A stretch of 64,000 nucleotides of DNA. Origin: Falsiroseomonas stagni DSM 19981 (GTDB lineage Bacteria > Pseudomonadota > Alphaproteobacteria > Acetobacterales > Acetobacteraceae). The notes beneath the pieces were generated by a model. That model saw only the letters and a list, made by a program, of their open reading frames with translations, searched no databases and had not been told where the DNA came from. Position numbers and translations under genes: made by a program. Shown one piece after another: positions 7,987 to 16,883 of the stretch. The stretch is from NCBI RefSeq assembly GCF_900114315.1, contig NZ_FOSQ01000003.1, forward strand, positions 62,001-126,000, in the 5' to 3' direction. Numbering within the stretch: position 1 is the stretch's first letter; every line of letters begins with the position of its first letter.

Positions 7987-8068
7987 CCGGCACACGCGCT
8001 CGTGCATCCGGCGGGGGCGCCCCCTCCTCCCGATTGCATAGTATACGATCGTTGCGCAGGGATGGGTC

Positions 8069-8800
8069 ATGGCGACGATCACGGGCTTGGCGGGGGCGGA
8101 CCGGCTGCGGGGCACGCCGGGGGATGACAGGGTGCTGGGGGATCCGGCGGGGACGTTGCCGGGGGATCCGGCGGGAAGGTTGCCGGAGGGCGGCAATCTC
8201 ATCCTGGCGCTGGGCGGGGATGACATCGTCTTCGCGGGCTATGGGCGCGATACGGTGCAGGGCGGCGCGGGCGATGACACGATCTCCGGCGCCGGCTTCT
8301 TCCCCGGGCCGGGCCAGGGGGGCGCCTTCCTGGCGCGGGATGACGGCGCCGACCGGCTGCTGGGCGGGGATGGTGCCGATGCGATCCAGGGCGCCGGCGG
8401 CGATGACACGTTGGACGGCGGCGCGGGGCATGACCTGCTGCTGGGGGAATGGGGGGCGGACCGCCTCGCCGGTGGTGATGGCGACGATGTGCTGGTGGGC
8501 GGCCTCGGCGCGGACCGGCTGGAGGGCGGCGCCGGCCATGACGCCTTCGTCTTCGGCTTCACCGCCGCGCCGGGGGCCTTCGGGCTGGATGCCGGCCTCG
8601 GCGCGGCGCGGGACACGGTGCTGGACTTCGCCCAGGGCCAGGACCGGCTGCGCTTCGAGGGCATCGCGCCGGAGGCCGTGTCCTGGGACATCCGCGCCGG
8701 CGGCGTGCTGGTCCGCATCACCGGCTTCGACGGCAGCCAGGGGGAGATCTGGCTGCGCGGCGTGGCCGGCCTGGGGGAGGCCGACGTCTTCTACGCCTGA
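8069..8800 (+). CDS. small RTX (hemolysin-type calcium-binding) protein
   Basis: A 243-residue protein with repeated GGDGDD-type nonapeptides between about residues 5 and 165 (for example [30 protein letters not shown]), which fold into a calcium-bound beta-roll. A serralysin-like C-terminal segment (about residues 170-243) ends in DVFYA, consistent with an uncleaved type I secretion signal. There is no N-terminal signal peptide and no enzymatic domain, so this is a secreted calcium-binding protein of unknown role. No type I transporter genes are in the window. It stands alone between nth and a convergent peptidase gene. An AT-richer stretch (8037-8055, with GTATAC and CGATCG) precedes the gene and may hold its promoter. 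Confidence 0.8.
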   Translation: MATITGLAGADRLRGTPGDDRVLGDPAGTLPGDPAGRLPEGGNLILALGGDDIVFAGYGRDTVQGGAGDDTISGAGFFPGPGQGGAFLARDDGADRLLGGDGADAIQGAGGDDTLDGGAGHDLLLGEWGADRLAGGDGDDVLVGGLGADRLEGGAGHDAFVFGFTAAPGAFGLDAGLGAARDTVLDFAQGQDRLRFEGIAPEAVSWDIRAGGVLVRITGFDGSQGEIWLRGVAGLGEADVFYA

Positions 8801-8832
8801 GCGGCCCTCCGCGCCCCCCTCGGTGGCGGCCG

Positions 8833-10113
8833 CTACAGCGCCACCAGGCCGCGCGGCAGGGTGGCGCCGGCCAGCGTCTCGGCGCCGGTGTCGGTGATGA
8901 GGAGCATGTCCTCCACGATGAAGCCGCCGATGCCATCGAGGTACCAGGGCATCTCGAAGGCCATGACCATGCCGGGTTCCAGCACCACGTCGCTGTCGGC
9001 CGCGGTGAAGGGCCATTCCTCCGACCAGATGGAGGCGCCGAGGCCATGGCCGACATGGCCGCGGGCATAGCTGGGGAAGCCGGCGGCGTGGACGGTGCGG
9101 ATGCAGGTCTCGTGGATCGTCGCCAGTGCCGTGCCGGGGGTGAACAGGGCCCGGCCTGCTTCGAAGGCATCGAGCAGGGGGGCAAAGACCTCCCGCGCCA
9201 GGCGGGGGGCGGGGCCGAGGGTGAAGGTGCGGGCGAGGTCGGCGGAATAGCCGCCGACGACGGCGCCGACATCGACCTTGATGACGTCGCCGGGGGACAG
9301 CGTGCCGGGGCTGGACCAGGGGGAGGTGCCGAAGCCCACATACTCCCACGCCGTGACCGGGGCGCTGGCGCCGGCGGCGTGTTGCTGCACCAGGTCGAGG
9401 AAGTGGCGCCCGAGGGCGGCGCGGGTCGCACCCTCCCGGATCGCGGGGATCAGGGCCTTGAGCGCGGCTTCGGTGATGGCGCCGGCCTGGCGGAGCAGGG
9501 CGATTTCCGTCGCGGATTTACGGGACCGGAGGCGGTCGATCAGCGCCGAGGCGTCGATGACCCGCGCCGGGGCGATGGCGGCTTCCAGCGCCGGGAGATC
9601 GGCGGCCGGCACGGCCGACAATTCGACACCGAGGCGCGCACCGGCCAGGCGCTGGTCGGCCAGCAGGGCGCGAAGCTGCGCCAGCGCCGCCGCGCGGTCG
9701 AAGGTGGCGGGGCGGGCGAAGCCCGGGGGGCGATCCGCGGTGGCGGCGGCGATCAGGTCCGCCGCGCTCGCGCCATCCCGCATCACGGCGCGAAGCGACA
9801 GCGCCTCCGGCCAGATGGGGTGGGTGCGGAGCGGCGCGCAGCCGGCGGCCAGGGCGGGACCAGCGAAGAGGTCGCTGGCGACGGCGCCGACGGGCGCTGA
9901 CGGGTCGGCGGGGATGACAGCCATGGCGGCGCCGAGCCGCCGCCATCCCGCGGCGACGCCGGCGGGGGCGCCGGTGGCCCAGTGGAAGGCTTCGGGCGAG
10001 ACGATGAGCAGGGCATCGAGCCCCGCCCGCTGCATCATCCCCGCGGCGCGGGCGCGATCGGCATGTCCTGGCATCCGCGCATCGCAGGGTGGGTCTGACA
10101 GATTGTCAATCAT
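8833..10113 (-). CDS. M24 family Xaa-Pro peptidase/creatinase-like protein
   Basis: A 426-residue metallopeptidase-fold protein. The N-terminal half is the creatinase-type domain (DALLIVSPEAFHWATG near residues 33-48). The C-terminal pita-bread domain holds five metal ligands: two Asp in DVGAVVGGYSADLARTF, His in GHVGHGLGASIW, and Glu in PGMVMAFEMPWY and GGFIVEDMLLI. It is therefore likely an active dinuclear metal enzyme that cleaves Xaa-Pro or a related amide. Members close to this pattern are often found beside uptake systems. Here it is divergent from the TRAP operon with only 46 bases between the starts, so shared regulation is plausible. An internal ATG at 10074 is an alternative start. 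Confidence 0.85.
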   Translation of the reverse strand: MIDNLSDPPCDARMPGHADRARAAGMMQRAGLDALLIVSPEAFHWATGAPAGVAAGWRRLGAAMAVIPADPSAPVGAVASDLFAGPALAAGCAPLRTHPIWPEALSLRAVMRDGASAADLIAAATADRPPGFARPATFDRAAALAQLRALLADQRLAGARLGVELSAVPAADLPALEAAIAPARVIDASALIDRLRSRKSATEIALLRQAGAITEAALKALIPAIREGATRAALGRHFLDLVQQHAAGASAPVTAWEYVGFGTSPWSSPGTLSPGDVIKVDVGAVVGGYSADLARTFTLGPAPRLAREVFAPLLDAFEAGRALFTPGTALATIHETCIRTVHAAGFPSYARGHVGHGLGASIWSEEWPFTAADSDVVLEPGMVMAFEMPWYLDGIGGFIVEDMLLITDTGAETLAGATLPRGLVAL

Positions 10114-10159
10114 CCCGCGCGGCCCCTATCGTCGCGTCGATGGGATGGGAGTGACGGGG

Positions 10160-11176
10160 ATGAAGCGGTTCGTGTTGGGCGCCATCGCGGCGCTGATGGC
10201 GGGTGGGGCTCAGGCCCAGGGGACGGCACCGACGACGGAGTGGCGGTTCCACAACAGCTACGCGCCGACGCGGATCGAGAGCCAGCACGCGCGGGAACTC
10301 GCGGCCGATCTGCGCACGCGGACCAATGGGCGCTTCGTCCTCAATGTGTTCGAGGGCAATGCGATGAACCTGCGGGACGCGGACGCGCTGCGGACCATGC
10401 AGGGCGGCACGCCGGAGATCAGCTTCATCTGGCCGCCCTTCCTGGGGCGCGACGATGCGGCGATGTCGTCCATCCTGGTCTTCGGGCTGATCCGCAACGC
10501 GCAAGAGCTGAACCGCATCATGCCGGCGCTGCAGCAGAGCCTGAACGAGGGCGTGCGCCGCTGGAACATCGAGCCCGTGGGCTACATGCAATTGGGCCTG
10601 CTGGATGCCGCGATCTTCTGCCGCAGCCCGGTGCGGAGCCTGGATGAGCTGCGCCGCGTGAAGCTGCGGGTAGGGTCGCGGGAGCAGGTGGAGACGTTCC
10701 GGACGCTCGGCGTCGCCGCGCAGATCGTGCCGCAGCAGGAGCTGTACAGCGCGATGCAGACGGGCGTGGTGGATTGCGCGCTGTATCCGCCGCGCATCGT
10801 GCACACGATCAGCCTGCAGGAAGTGGCGAAGCACGCGACGAGCACGGGCTTCGCCTTCCCGCCCACGCCCTACATCATCCTGGCGCATCAGGGCCGGTTC
10901 CGCGCGCTGTCGGCGGAGAACCGCACGGCGCTGCAGCAGGCGACGGCCGCGATGGAACAGCGCAGCGCGCGGTTCGAACAGGATGCGGCGGATGACGAGG
11001 CAAGCCGCGTGCGGCTGCGCGATGCGGGCGTGACCTTCCACCCGACGTTCTCTGAGGCCGAGCAGCAGGCGATCCGCACCGCGGCGCTGAACACCTGGGA
11101 CACGCTGATGAAGGAAGCGGGCGGGCAGGGCCCGGCCTGGCGGGCGCGCATCCAGTCCGCGCTGACCGGGAACTGA
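10160..11176 (+). CDS. TRAP transporter substrate-binding protein, DctP family
   Basis: A 338-residue periplasmic receptor that captures a carboxylate and delivers it to the DctQM permease. A signal peptide covers about residues 1-21 (MKRFVLGAIAALMAGGAQA, cleaved before QG). The DctP fold follows with EWRFHNSYAP, GTPEISFIWPPFLG, RVKLRVGSREQVETFRTLG, a VPQQELYSAMQTGVVDCALYP segment that is strongly conserved, and TGFAFPPTPYIILA. The conserved Arg for the substrate carboxylate is expected in KLRVGSR. ATG 10160 has GGGAG 8 bases upstream. The stop overlaps the dctQ start (TGATG), so the three genes form one operon. The substrate is unknown. Confidence 0.93.
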   Translation: MKRFVLGAIAALMAGGAQAQGTAPTTEWRFHNSYAPTRIESQHARELAADLRTRTNGRFVLNVFEGNAMNLRDADALRTMQGGTPEISFIWPPFLGRDDAAMSSILVFGLIRNAQELNRIMPALQQSLNEGVRRWNIEPVGYMQLGLLDAAIFCRSPVRSLDELRRVKLRVGSREQVETFRTLGVAAQIVPQQELYSAMQTGVVDCALYPPRIVHTISLQEVAKHATSTGFAFPPTPYIILAHQGRFRALSAENRTALQQATAAMEQRSARFEQDAADDEASRVRLRDAGVTFHPTFSEAEQQAIRTAALNTWDTLMKEAGGQGPAWRARIQSALTGN

Positions 11177-11670
11177 TGAACGCCATCGATCGGGGGCTGC
11201 TGCTGGCGACGCGGGCATTGCTCGCGCTGTCGGCGGCGTGCTGCGCGGCGATCCTGGGGCTGGTCGTGGCCGCCGTCGTGATGCGCTACGCCATCGCGGC
11301 GCCCTTCCGCTTCACGGAGGAATTGTCCGGCCTTCTGTTGTCCGCGATGGCGTTCCTCGCATTGCCCTTCGCCATGGCGGGGAATGCGAATATCCGGGTG
11401 ACGCTGGTGACGGACAAGCTGCCGCCGCTGGGCAAGCGCGTCGCCTGGTTCCTGGGCCAGTGCATCATTGTGGCCTTCTGCGCGGTCTTCGCGTGGGAGG
11501 GGTGGGCGATCGCGGATTTCACGCTGATGCTGAAGCTGATGAGCGAGCAGTCGCGGCTGCCGCTCGGCCCCTGGGTGCTGCTGATGCCGGTGAGCGTGGG
11601 GTTCACGGGGCTGGTCGCGGCCTGGGTCGCGTTGCGGCCGCCGCCGGATGAGAAGGCGGCACATCTGTGA
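11176..11670 (+). CDS. TRAP transporter small permease, DctQ family
   Basis: A 164-residue inner-membrane protein with four predicted helices, at about residues 10-38, 48-70, 88-112 and 130-155. It forms the smaller membrane subunit that joins receptor and DctM. The ATG shares bases with the dctP stop, and its own stop overlaps the dctM start, so translation is coupled along the operon. Size and helix pattern fit DctQ; sequence conservation in this family is low, so the assignment leans on context. Confidence 0.9.
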   Translation: MNAIDRGLLLATRALLALSAACCAAILGLVVAAVVMRYAIAAPFRFTEELSGLLLSAMAFLALPFAMAGNANIRVTLVTDKLPPLGKRVAWFLGQCIIVAFCAVFAWEGWAIADFTLMLKLMSEQSRLPLGPWVLLMPVSVGFTGLVAAWVALRPPPDEKAAHL

Positions 11671-12956
11671 TCTGGACCACGCTGCTGGGGATGCTGACGG
11701 CGACCGTGCTGTCGGGCGCCGTGCTGGGCGCGGCGCTCGGCCTGACGGGCTTCGCCATCCTGCATTTCTTCGCCGGGGGCTCCACGCGTATCGGCGTGCA
11801 GACCGTGTGGAACACGCTGAATGAGTTCACGCTGACCGCCATCCCGCTGTTCATCCTGCTGGGTGAATTGCTGGTGGCCTCGGGCCTGGCGCGGGGCGTG
11901 TATCGCGCCATGGCGCCCTTCTTCGGGCGGCTGCCGGGGGGGCTGCTGCATACCAATATCGCGGTGTGCACGATCTTCGGGGCGGTGTCGGGGTCTTCCA
12001 TGTCGGTCGCCGCGGCGGTCGGGTCCGTGGCGTATCCGGAGTTGAAGTCGCGCGGCTATGACAAGGCGCAGACGGTGGGGACGCTGGCGGCGGGGGGCAC
12101 GCTCGGGCTGCTGATTCCGCCGTCGCTGTCGCTGCTGATCTATGGGGCGCTGACGGATACCTCGATCGGGCGGCTGTTCATCGCCGGCGTGCTGCCGGGC
12201 CTGATGATGGCCGGGCTGTTCATGGCCTGGATCGTCTTCGCCGCGCTGCGCAATCCCGCCATCGCGCCGGAGGAGAAGCGGGTCGCGATCGCGGAGGCGC
12301 TGCGCGGATTGCCCGCGGTGCTGCCGCTGCTGGTGCTGATCGTCGCCGTGCTCGGCAGCCTGTTCGCGGGGCTGGCGACGCCGACGGAGGCGGCGGGCGT
12401 GGGTGTGGCGGCGGCGGCGATCCTGGGCTTCACCATCGGCGACCTGACGTTGCGCGGCGTGGGCCAGTCGCTGGTCAATACGGTACGGACTTTCGCGGTG
12501 ATCGCGATGGTGTTCGTGGGTGCGCTGGTGCTGGCGCAGGCGATCAGCCTGCTGGGTTTGCCGCAGCAGATGCTGGCGGTGGTGTCGGAATGGGGCCTGT
12601 CCAAGTGGCTGCTGCTGCTGGTCGTGGTCGTGGTCTACCTGATCCTGGGCTGCTTCTTCGATGGCCTGTCGATGATGATCATGACCCTGCCGCTGGTGTT
12701 TCCGTTGCTGACCGGCGTGGGGTTCGATCCGGTGTGGCTGGGCGTGGTCGTCACCATCATGATCGAGGTGGGGATGCTGACGCCGCCTGTCGGCATGAAT
12801 CTGTTCGTGCTGGTCGGCATCACGGGTGGCGAGGTGAAGCTGGGCGAGGCTGCGGTGGCTGCCCTGCCCTATTGGATCGCCTTGCTGCTCGGCGTGTTGA
12901 TCCTGTGTTTCTTCCCCGGCATCGCGCTGTTCCTGCCTAGTCTGGCATTCGGCTAG
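11667..12956 (+). CDS. TRAP transporter large permease, DctM family
   Basis: A 429-residue sodium-coupled membrane subunit with about 12 hydrophobic segments. Family blocks include AIPLFILLGELLVASGLARG, FGAVSGSSMSVAAAVGSVAY, GTLGLLIPPSLSLLIYG, LFAGLATPTEAAGVGV and the C-terminal EVGMLTPPVGMNLFVL. It starts on GTG (11667), overlapping the dctQ stop by 4 bases. It ends the operon and is followed by a GC palindrome that may act as a terminator for this gene and the convergent flavoprotein gene. Confidence 0.94.
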   Translation: MIWTTLLGMLTATVLSGAVLGAALGLTGFAILHFFAGGSTRIGVQTVWNTLNEFTLTAIPLFILLGELLVASGLARGVYRAMAPFFGRLPGGLLHTNIAVCTIFGAVSGSSMSVAAAVGSVAYPELKSRGYDKAQTVGTLAAGGTLGLLIPPSLSLLIYGALTDTSIGRLFIAGVLPGLMMAGLFMAWIVFAALRNPAIAPEEKRVAIAEALRGLPAVLPLLVLIVAVLGSLFAGLATPTEAAGVGVAAAAILGFTIGDLTLRGVGQSLVNTVRTFAVIAMVFVGALVLAQAISLLGLPQQMLAVVSEWGLSKWLLLLVVVVVYLILGCFFDGLSMMIMTLPLVFPLLTGVGFDPVWLGVVVTIMIEVGMLTPPVGMNLFVLVGITGGEVKLGEAAVAALPYWIALLLGVLILCFFPGIALFLPSLAFG

Positions 12957-12959
12957 AGG

Positions 12960-13026
12960 CGGGGTCCGGGGGGCGCCACGCCCCCCGGCGGAGCGCCCCC
13001 CTTTGAAGATCTGGGCGGAGCCTCGC
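12960..13026. repeat. GGGGTCCGGGGGGCG palindromic repeat, copy 1
   Basis: The hairpin arms CCGGGGGGC and GCCCCCCGG (12966-12988) enclose GCCAC, and GCGGAGCCTCGC follows at the end. The first 37 bases are identical to copy 2 at 27611. It lies between convergent genes, which fits a bidirectional transcription terminator or a dispersed palindromic unit. Confidence 0.7.
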
Positions 13027-13027
13027 A

Positions 13028-14635
13028 TCAGTTGCGTCTGCTGAGTCTTTGTCCCGCGACATAACCCCAGGTCATATACGGCCCGATCGTCGTCCCCGTC
13101 CCCACGCCGCGCGTTCCCAGCGGATTGGCCGATGACGCGCCCGCCGCGAAGAGCCCCGCGATGACGCTGCCATCCGCCCGCAGGACTTCCGCGTGTTCGT
13201 TGGTGCGGGGTCCGCCCTTGGTGCCGAGGATCGATCGGTTGAAGGGCATGGCGAGGAAGGGTGTGCGTTCGATCGCTTCCAGCCCGCCGCGGCGGCGCTT
13301 GTCGCCGGAGGCCGCGGCATCGGCGGCGGAGGGGCGGCCGAAATCCCCATCCTTCTGCGCCGCGCAGAAGCCGTTGTAGCGGGCGATGGTTTGGGCGAGT
13401 GCCGTCGCGTCGAGCCCTGTTTGTGCCGCGAGGTCGTCGATGGTGTCGGCGCGTTTCAGCCAGGTGGGATCGGCGCGGGCGCCCCAGCGGGCGGGGGGCA
13501 GGCGGTCCAGCAGGCGCGTGTCGCTGATGACCCAGCAGGGCAGGTGGACCGGGTTTCCGTCGGCGTCGCGCTCATCCATCGATTCACCGATGTTGAAGCG
13601 CAGTTCGTTGGCGAAGCGCCTGGCGTGGCGGTTGACGATGATGGCGTTGGGTTCGGTGTGGAAGGGCACGGGGCGGGCCATGAGGCGCCCGTGCAGCGTC
13701 GTCGGCACGGAGGGTGTGAGCGTCGCCTGGTCCATATGCGCGAGCGCCGCGCCGGCGGCTTCCGCCATGCGGTGGCCGTCGCCCGTATTGCCGGCGGGGC
13801 TGCCGAGATAGTCGACGGCGCCCGGGAAGTGCTGCGTGAGAAGCTCGCGATCCCATTCGAAGCCGCCTGTGGCGATGACGACACCGCGACGCGCCGTGAT
13901 CGTGTGGCGGACGCCGCGCTGTTCGACGATGGCGCCGGTGATGGCGCCGGTTTCGTCGCGTGTGAGTTCGACGGCGCGGGCTTCGGTTTCCACCCGCACG
14001 CCGGCGTCCAGGCAGCCTCGCAGCAGGCCCGTGACGAGCGCCGTGCCCTTGCCCCGCGTATTGGTCAGGACGCGCCAGAGCAGGCGCGGCCACAGCCGAA
14101 AAGCGGTGCGGAAGGGGTGGTGGTAGAGGTCGGTCTCGACCGCCTCGTGATAGGTGAAGAGTTCCGGGATGGTCGATTTCCGGATGCGGAAGGCGAAGCG
14201 CCCGGCCTTCCAGCGCGACAGCGGCAAGGGGGAGAGCATGCGGCCGCGCTGCTTCGCGCCGGGCAGGTCGCGCAGCGGGTCGGGTTCCGGCGTCAGCGCG
14301 AAGCGCAGCGGCGAGTTCTCTTCCAGGAAGCGCAGCATCCGTGGCGAGGCCTCTACCAGGCGCTGCCACAGCGCATCCTCGGTCTCGGCCCAACCCTCCG
14401 GCGCGGCGGCGCGGATATAGGCCAGCGCCTCCTCCGGACTGTCCGCGATGCCGGCGGCGGCGGCGTGGTGGTTGGCGGGGATCCAGGTGCCGGCGCCGGA
14501 CATGGCGCTGGTGCCGCCGATGCGGTCGGTCTTTTCCAGCACCGTCACGCGCAGCCCGGCGGCCGCGGCGGTCAGCGCCGCCGTCAGCCCGGCGGCACCG
14601 GAGCCGAGGATGAGGGCGTCGGTCTCGGGGGTCAT
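13028..14635 (-). CDS. FAD-binding flavoprotein of the fumarate reductase/3-ketosteroid dehydrogenase type
   Basis: A 535-residue flavoenzyme. The N-terminal dinucleotide-binding motif ALILGSGAAGLTAALTAAAA is followed by VTVLEKTDRIGGTSAMSGAG. The C-terminal FAD-contact block GLFAAGASSANPLGTRG then TTIGPYMTWGYVAGQ is typical of proteins annotated as 3-oxosteroid 1-dehydrogenase or flavocytochrome c/fumarate reductase. It lacks a haem domain and a signal peptide, so it is probably a cytoplasmic dehydrogenase or reductase of unknown substrate. ATG 14635 overlaps the upstream Bug-receptor stop as ATGA, so the longer frame to 14674 is not used. The position within a receptor/oxidoreductase/ligase operon suggests catabolism of the imported compound. 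Confidence 0.85.
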   Translation of the reverse strand: MTPETDALILGSGAAGLTAALTAAAAGLRVTVLEKTDRIGGTSAMSGAGTWIPANHHAAAAGIADSPEEALAYIRAAAPEGWAETEDALWQRLVEASPRMLRFLEENSPLRFALTPEPDPLRDLPGAKQRGRMLSPLPLSRWKAGRFAFRIRKSTIPELFTYHEAVETDLYHHPFRTAFRLWPRLLWRVLTNTRGKGTALVTGLLRGCLDAGVRVETEARAVELTRDETGAITGAIVEQRGVRHTITARRGVVIATGGFEWDRELLTQHFPGAVDYLGSPAGNTGDGHRMAEAAGAALAHMDQATLTPSVPTTLHGRLMARPVPFHTEPNAIIVNRHARRFANELRFNIGESMDERDADGNPVHLPCWVISDTRLLDRLPPARWGARADPTWLKRADTIDDLAAQTGLDATALAQTIARYNGFCAAQKDGDFGRPSAADAAASGDKRRRGGLEAIERTPFLAMPFNRSILGTKGGPRTNEHAEVLRADGSVIAGLFAAGASSANPLGTRGVGTGTTIGPYMTWGYVAGQRLSRRN

Positions 14636-15588
14636 TCCGCGCGGATGCCGCCGGCGCGCACCACCTCTCCCCATCGGCGATATTCCTCGGTGAAGAGGGT
14701 GGCGAAGGCGGCGGGGTCCCGCGCCGCGCGCGTCAGGCCGAAGCCCGTGATGCGGGCGGCGATGGCGGGGTCGGCCAGGGCTTCCGCCAGCAGGCGGCGC
14801 AGGCGGTCCACGCCGGCCGCAGGCACGGCCTTGCTGGCGAAGAGCGCCTGCCAGCCATCGGCCTCCACGTCGCGCACGCCCTGTTCGGCCAGCGTCGGCA
14901 CATCGGGCAGCGCCTCCAGCCGCGCGGGGCCGAGCACGGCGAGGGCGCGCAGCCTGCCATCGCGGATCAGCGGCAGGGCGGAGGAGAGGGAGGCGAAGGA
15001 GAAGCCGATAGTGCCGGCGACGAGGTCCGGCAGCATCTGCCCCTCACCGCGATAGGCGACGGATTCCACGGCCGCGCCGGTGCGGCTGCGGAAGACCTCG
15101 ATGGCCAGGTGCGACAGCGTGCCATTGCCGCTGTTGCCGGCGTTGAGCGGCCGCGCGCGGGAGGCGGCGACCAGGCCCGGCAAGTCCCGCAGCGGCGACG
15201 AAGCGGGCACCACCAGCACGAAGGGCGCGGAGGCGACGAGGCCGACGGGGACGAAATCCGCGGTGACGTCATAGCCCACAGGCTGCGTCGCGAGATGCGG
15301 CACGATGGTCATGCTGACGCTGCCGAGCAGCAGCGTATGCGCATCATTGCTGGTGGCGGCGACGCGCGTGCCGATCATGCCGCCGGCGCCGGCATGATTC
15401 TCCACGATGCAGGGCTGGCCGAGGCGTGGCGTGAGGAACTCCGCCAGCATGCGCGCCAGGATGTCCGCGGGGCCGCCGGGCGCGAAGGGCACCACCAGCC
15501 GCACGGGGCGCGTGGGCCAGGTGGGCTGCGCGATCGCGGGTGTGGCGAGCAGCAGCGCGGGCAAGGCGCGGCGCGTCAGGGTCATCAT
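14632..15588 (-). CDS. Bug-family tricarboxylate transporter receptor (TctC-like)
   Basis: A 318-residue periplasmic solute receptor. A signal peptide precedes TPAIAQ (about residues 1-20). The Bug fold shows PVRLVVPFAPGGPADILARM, QPCIVENHAGAGGMIGTRVA and DVPTLAEQGVRDVEADGWQ, all family hallmarks. It normally pairs with TctA/TctB membrane proteins, which are not in the window, so it may serve a distant permease or act in sensing. The start at ATG 15588 follows GAGGAGG at good spacing; frames to 15651 are rejected. It is translationally coupled to the flavoprotein downstream, and it begins 10 bases after the FAD-oxidoreductase stop. Confidence 0.9.
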   Translation of the reverse strand: MMTLTRRALPALLLATPAIAQPTWPTRPVRLVVPFAPGGPADILARMLAEFLTPRLGQPCIVENHAGAGGMIGTRVAATSNDAHTLLLGSVSMTIVPHLATQPVGYDVTADFVPVGLVASAPFVLVVPASSPLRDLPGLVAASRARPLNAGNSGNGTLSHLAIEVFRSRTGAAVESVAYRGEGQMLPDLVAGTIGFSFASLSSALPLIRDGRLRALAVLGPARLEALPDVPTLAEQGVRDVEADGWQALFASKAVPAAGVDRLRRLLAEALADPAIAARITGFGLTRAARDPAAFATLFTEEYRRWGEVVRAGGIRAE

Positions 15589-15598
15589 GGTTTCCTCC

Positions 15599-16873
15599 TC
15601 ATGGCAGGTGGGCGCCGGTGGCGCGCAGCGCGGCTTGCAGGGCGGGCACATCGCAGGAGGCAGGCGCGGCGTTGCCGCGTGCGGCCATGGCGGCGGCGAT
15701 GCCCGCGGCCTGGCCGATGGCCATCACCGTCGGCATCACGCGCGTCGCCGCATGGGCCTTGTGGGTGGCGGAGATCCCGCGCCCCGCCACCAGCGCATTG
15801 TCGAAGCCCAGCGGCAGCAGGGATCGCAGCGGGATGGCATAGGCGTGATCCTCGCCGAAGCCCTCGAAGTGCAGGCCAGCGCCCTGGGCGGGGTGGATGT
15901 CCATGGGATAGGCGCCCCAGGCGATCCGGTCGGGGAAGGGGGTGGCGGCGCGAAGCTCCTCCTCCGCCAGCACATGAAGGCCATGGATGCGGCGGCTTTC
16001 GCGCACGCCGATCTGCGGTGCGAAGGCCACCAGGCGCCCGCCCGCGCAGCCCGGCACGAGGTCCCGCAGGAAGGCGCTGGCGGCGAGGGATTGGCGCCGT
16101 CCCTCGACCTCGGCGGCTGAAAGCGCCAGCGGGTCCGTCGCGTCGAAGGCCAGGCGGCCGATGTTGAACCAGGCATCGCGCGTGCCCTCGATGCGGCTGG
16201 CGTGGAGGGCGGCGCGGGCGAGCCGGCCTTCGGCCACGCCCTGGCGGGACAAGGCGGCGAGGTCCTGGGGCGAGAGGGCGTTGAAGACGTCGAGGTCGAT
16301 GGGTCCGAAGCGGAACATCGCGGTGGCGGGCTGCATCGCCTGCCCCGAGTCGAGCGGCAGGAAATCCGCGCCGAGCCGCGCCAGCACATCGAGATCGCCG
16401 GAGGCGTCGATGACGATGCGCGGCAGCACGCGCCAGACTCCCGCCTTGGTGAGGAGATCGACGCTTGTGATGGTGCCGCCCATGCGCTGCGCGTCGAGGA
16501 TGGAGGCATGAAACAGCAGCCGCACGCCGGCTTCCTGCGCCATGCCGTCCAGCACGGGCTTCAGCACTTCCGGATCGTAGCAGACGCGGTCCATGCGGTG
16601 GCCGGTGGACATGGTGAAATACGAATGGCCGTCGCTGGCGCCGAGGGCCATGAGGCGCGCGACGATTTCCTCCGCGATGCCGGCCACCACGCGGCGGCCG
16701 GATGCGGTTTCCCAGCCCACGAACTGGCCAACGGCGGCGGCGGTGGCGGCGCCGCCGAGGAAGCCCCAGCGTTCCACCAGCAGCACATCGGCCCCCGCAC
16801 GCGCCGCCGCGATGGCCGCCACGATGCCCGCCATGCCGCCGCCCGCGACCAGCACATCCGCCCTGATTTCCAT
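15599..16873 (-). CDS. FAD-dependent oxidoreductase (FAD_oxidored type)
   Basis: A 424-residue flavoprotein. The N-terminal Rossmann motif DVLVAGGGMAGIVAAIAAAR (about residues 6-25) and VLLVERWGFLGGAAT bind FAD. Further family blocks are RIVIDASGDLDVLARLGADF near the middle, ESRRIHGLHVL and a C-terminal ALVAGRGISATHKAHAATR then VMAIGQAAGIAAAMA. This arrangement is common in proteins annotated simply as FAD-dependent oxidoreductases acting on unknown small molecules. It is part of the minus-strand operon with the AMP-ligase 10 bases upstream and the Bug receptor downstream. Confidence 0.85.
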   Translation of the reverse strand: MEIRADVLVAGGGMAGIVAAIAAARAGADVLLVERWGFLGGAATAAAVGQFVGWETASGRRVVAGIAEEIVARLMALGASDGHSYFTMSTGHRMDRVCYDPEVLKPVLDGMAQEAGVRLLFHASILDAQRMGGTITSVDLLTKAGVWRVLPRIVIDASGDLDVLARLGADFLPLDSGQAMQPATAMFRFGPIDLDVFNALSPQDLAALSRQGVAEGRLARAALHASRIEGTRDAWFNIGRLAFDATDPLALSAAEVEGRRQSLAASAFLRDLVPGCAGGRLVAFAPQIGVRESRRIHGLHVLAEEELRAATPFPDRIAWGAYPMDIHPAQGAGLHFEGFGEDHAYAIPLRSLLPLGFDNALVAGRGISATHKAHAATRVMPTVMAIGQAAGIAAAMAARGNAAPASCDVPALQAALRATGAHLP

Positions 16874-16883
16874 GGCGCGCAGC

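Noticed and set aside
11286-13028. A 580-codon open frame on the minus strand, rich in Gln, His and Arg
   Set aside because: It is antisense to dctQM, and its composition is that of a frame shadow.
13193-15055. A 620-codon open frame on the plus strand
   Set aside because: It crosses the flavoprotein and Bug-receptor genes in antisense and has only Arg/Gly/Ala-rich content.
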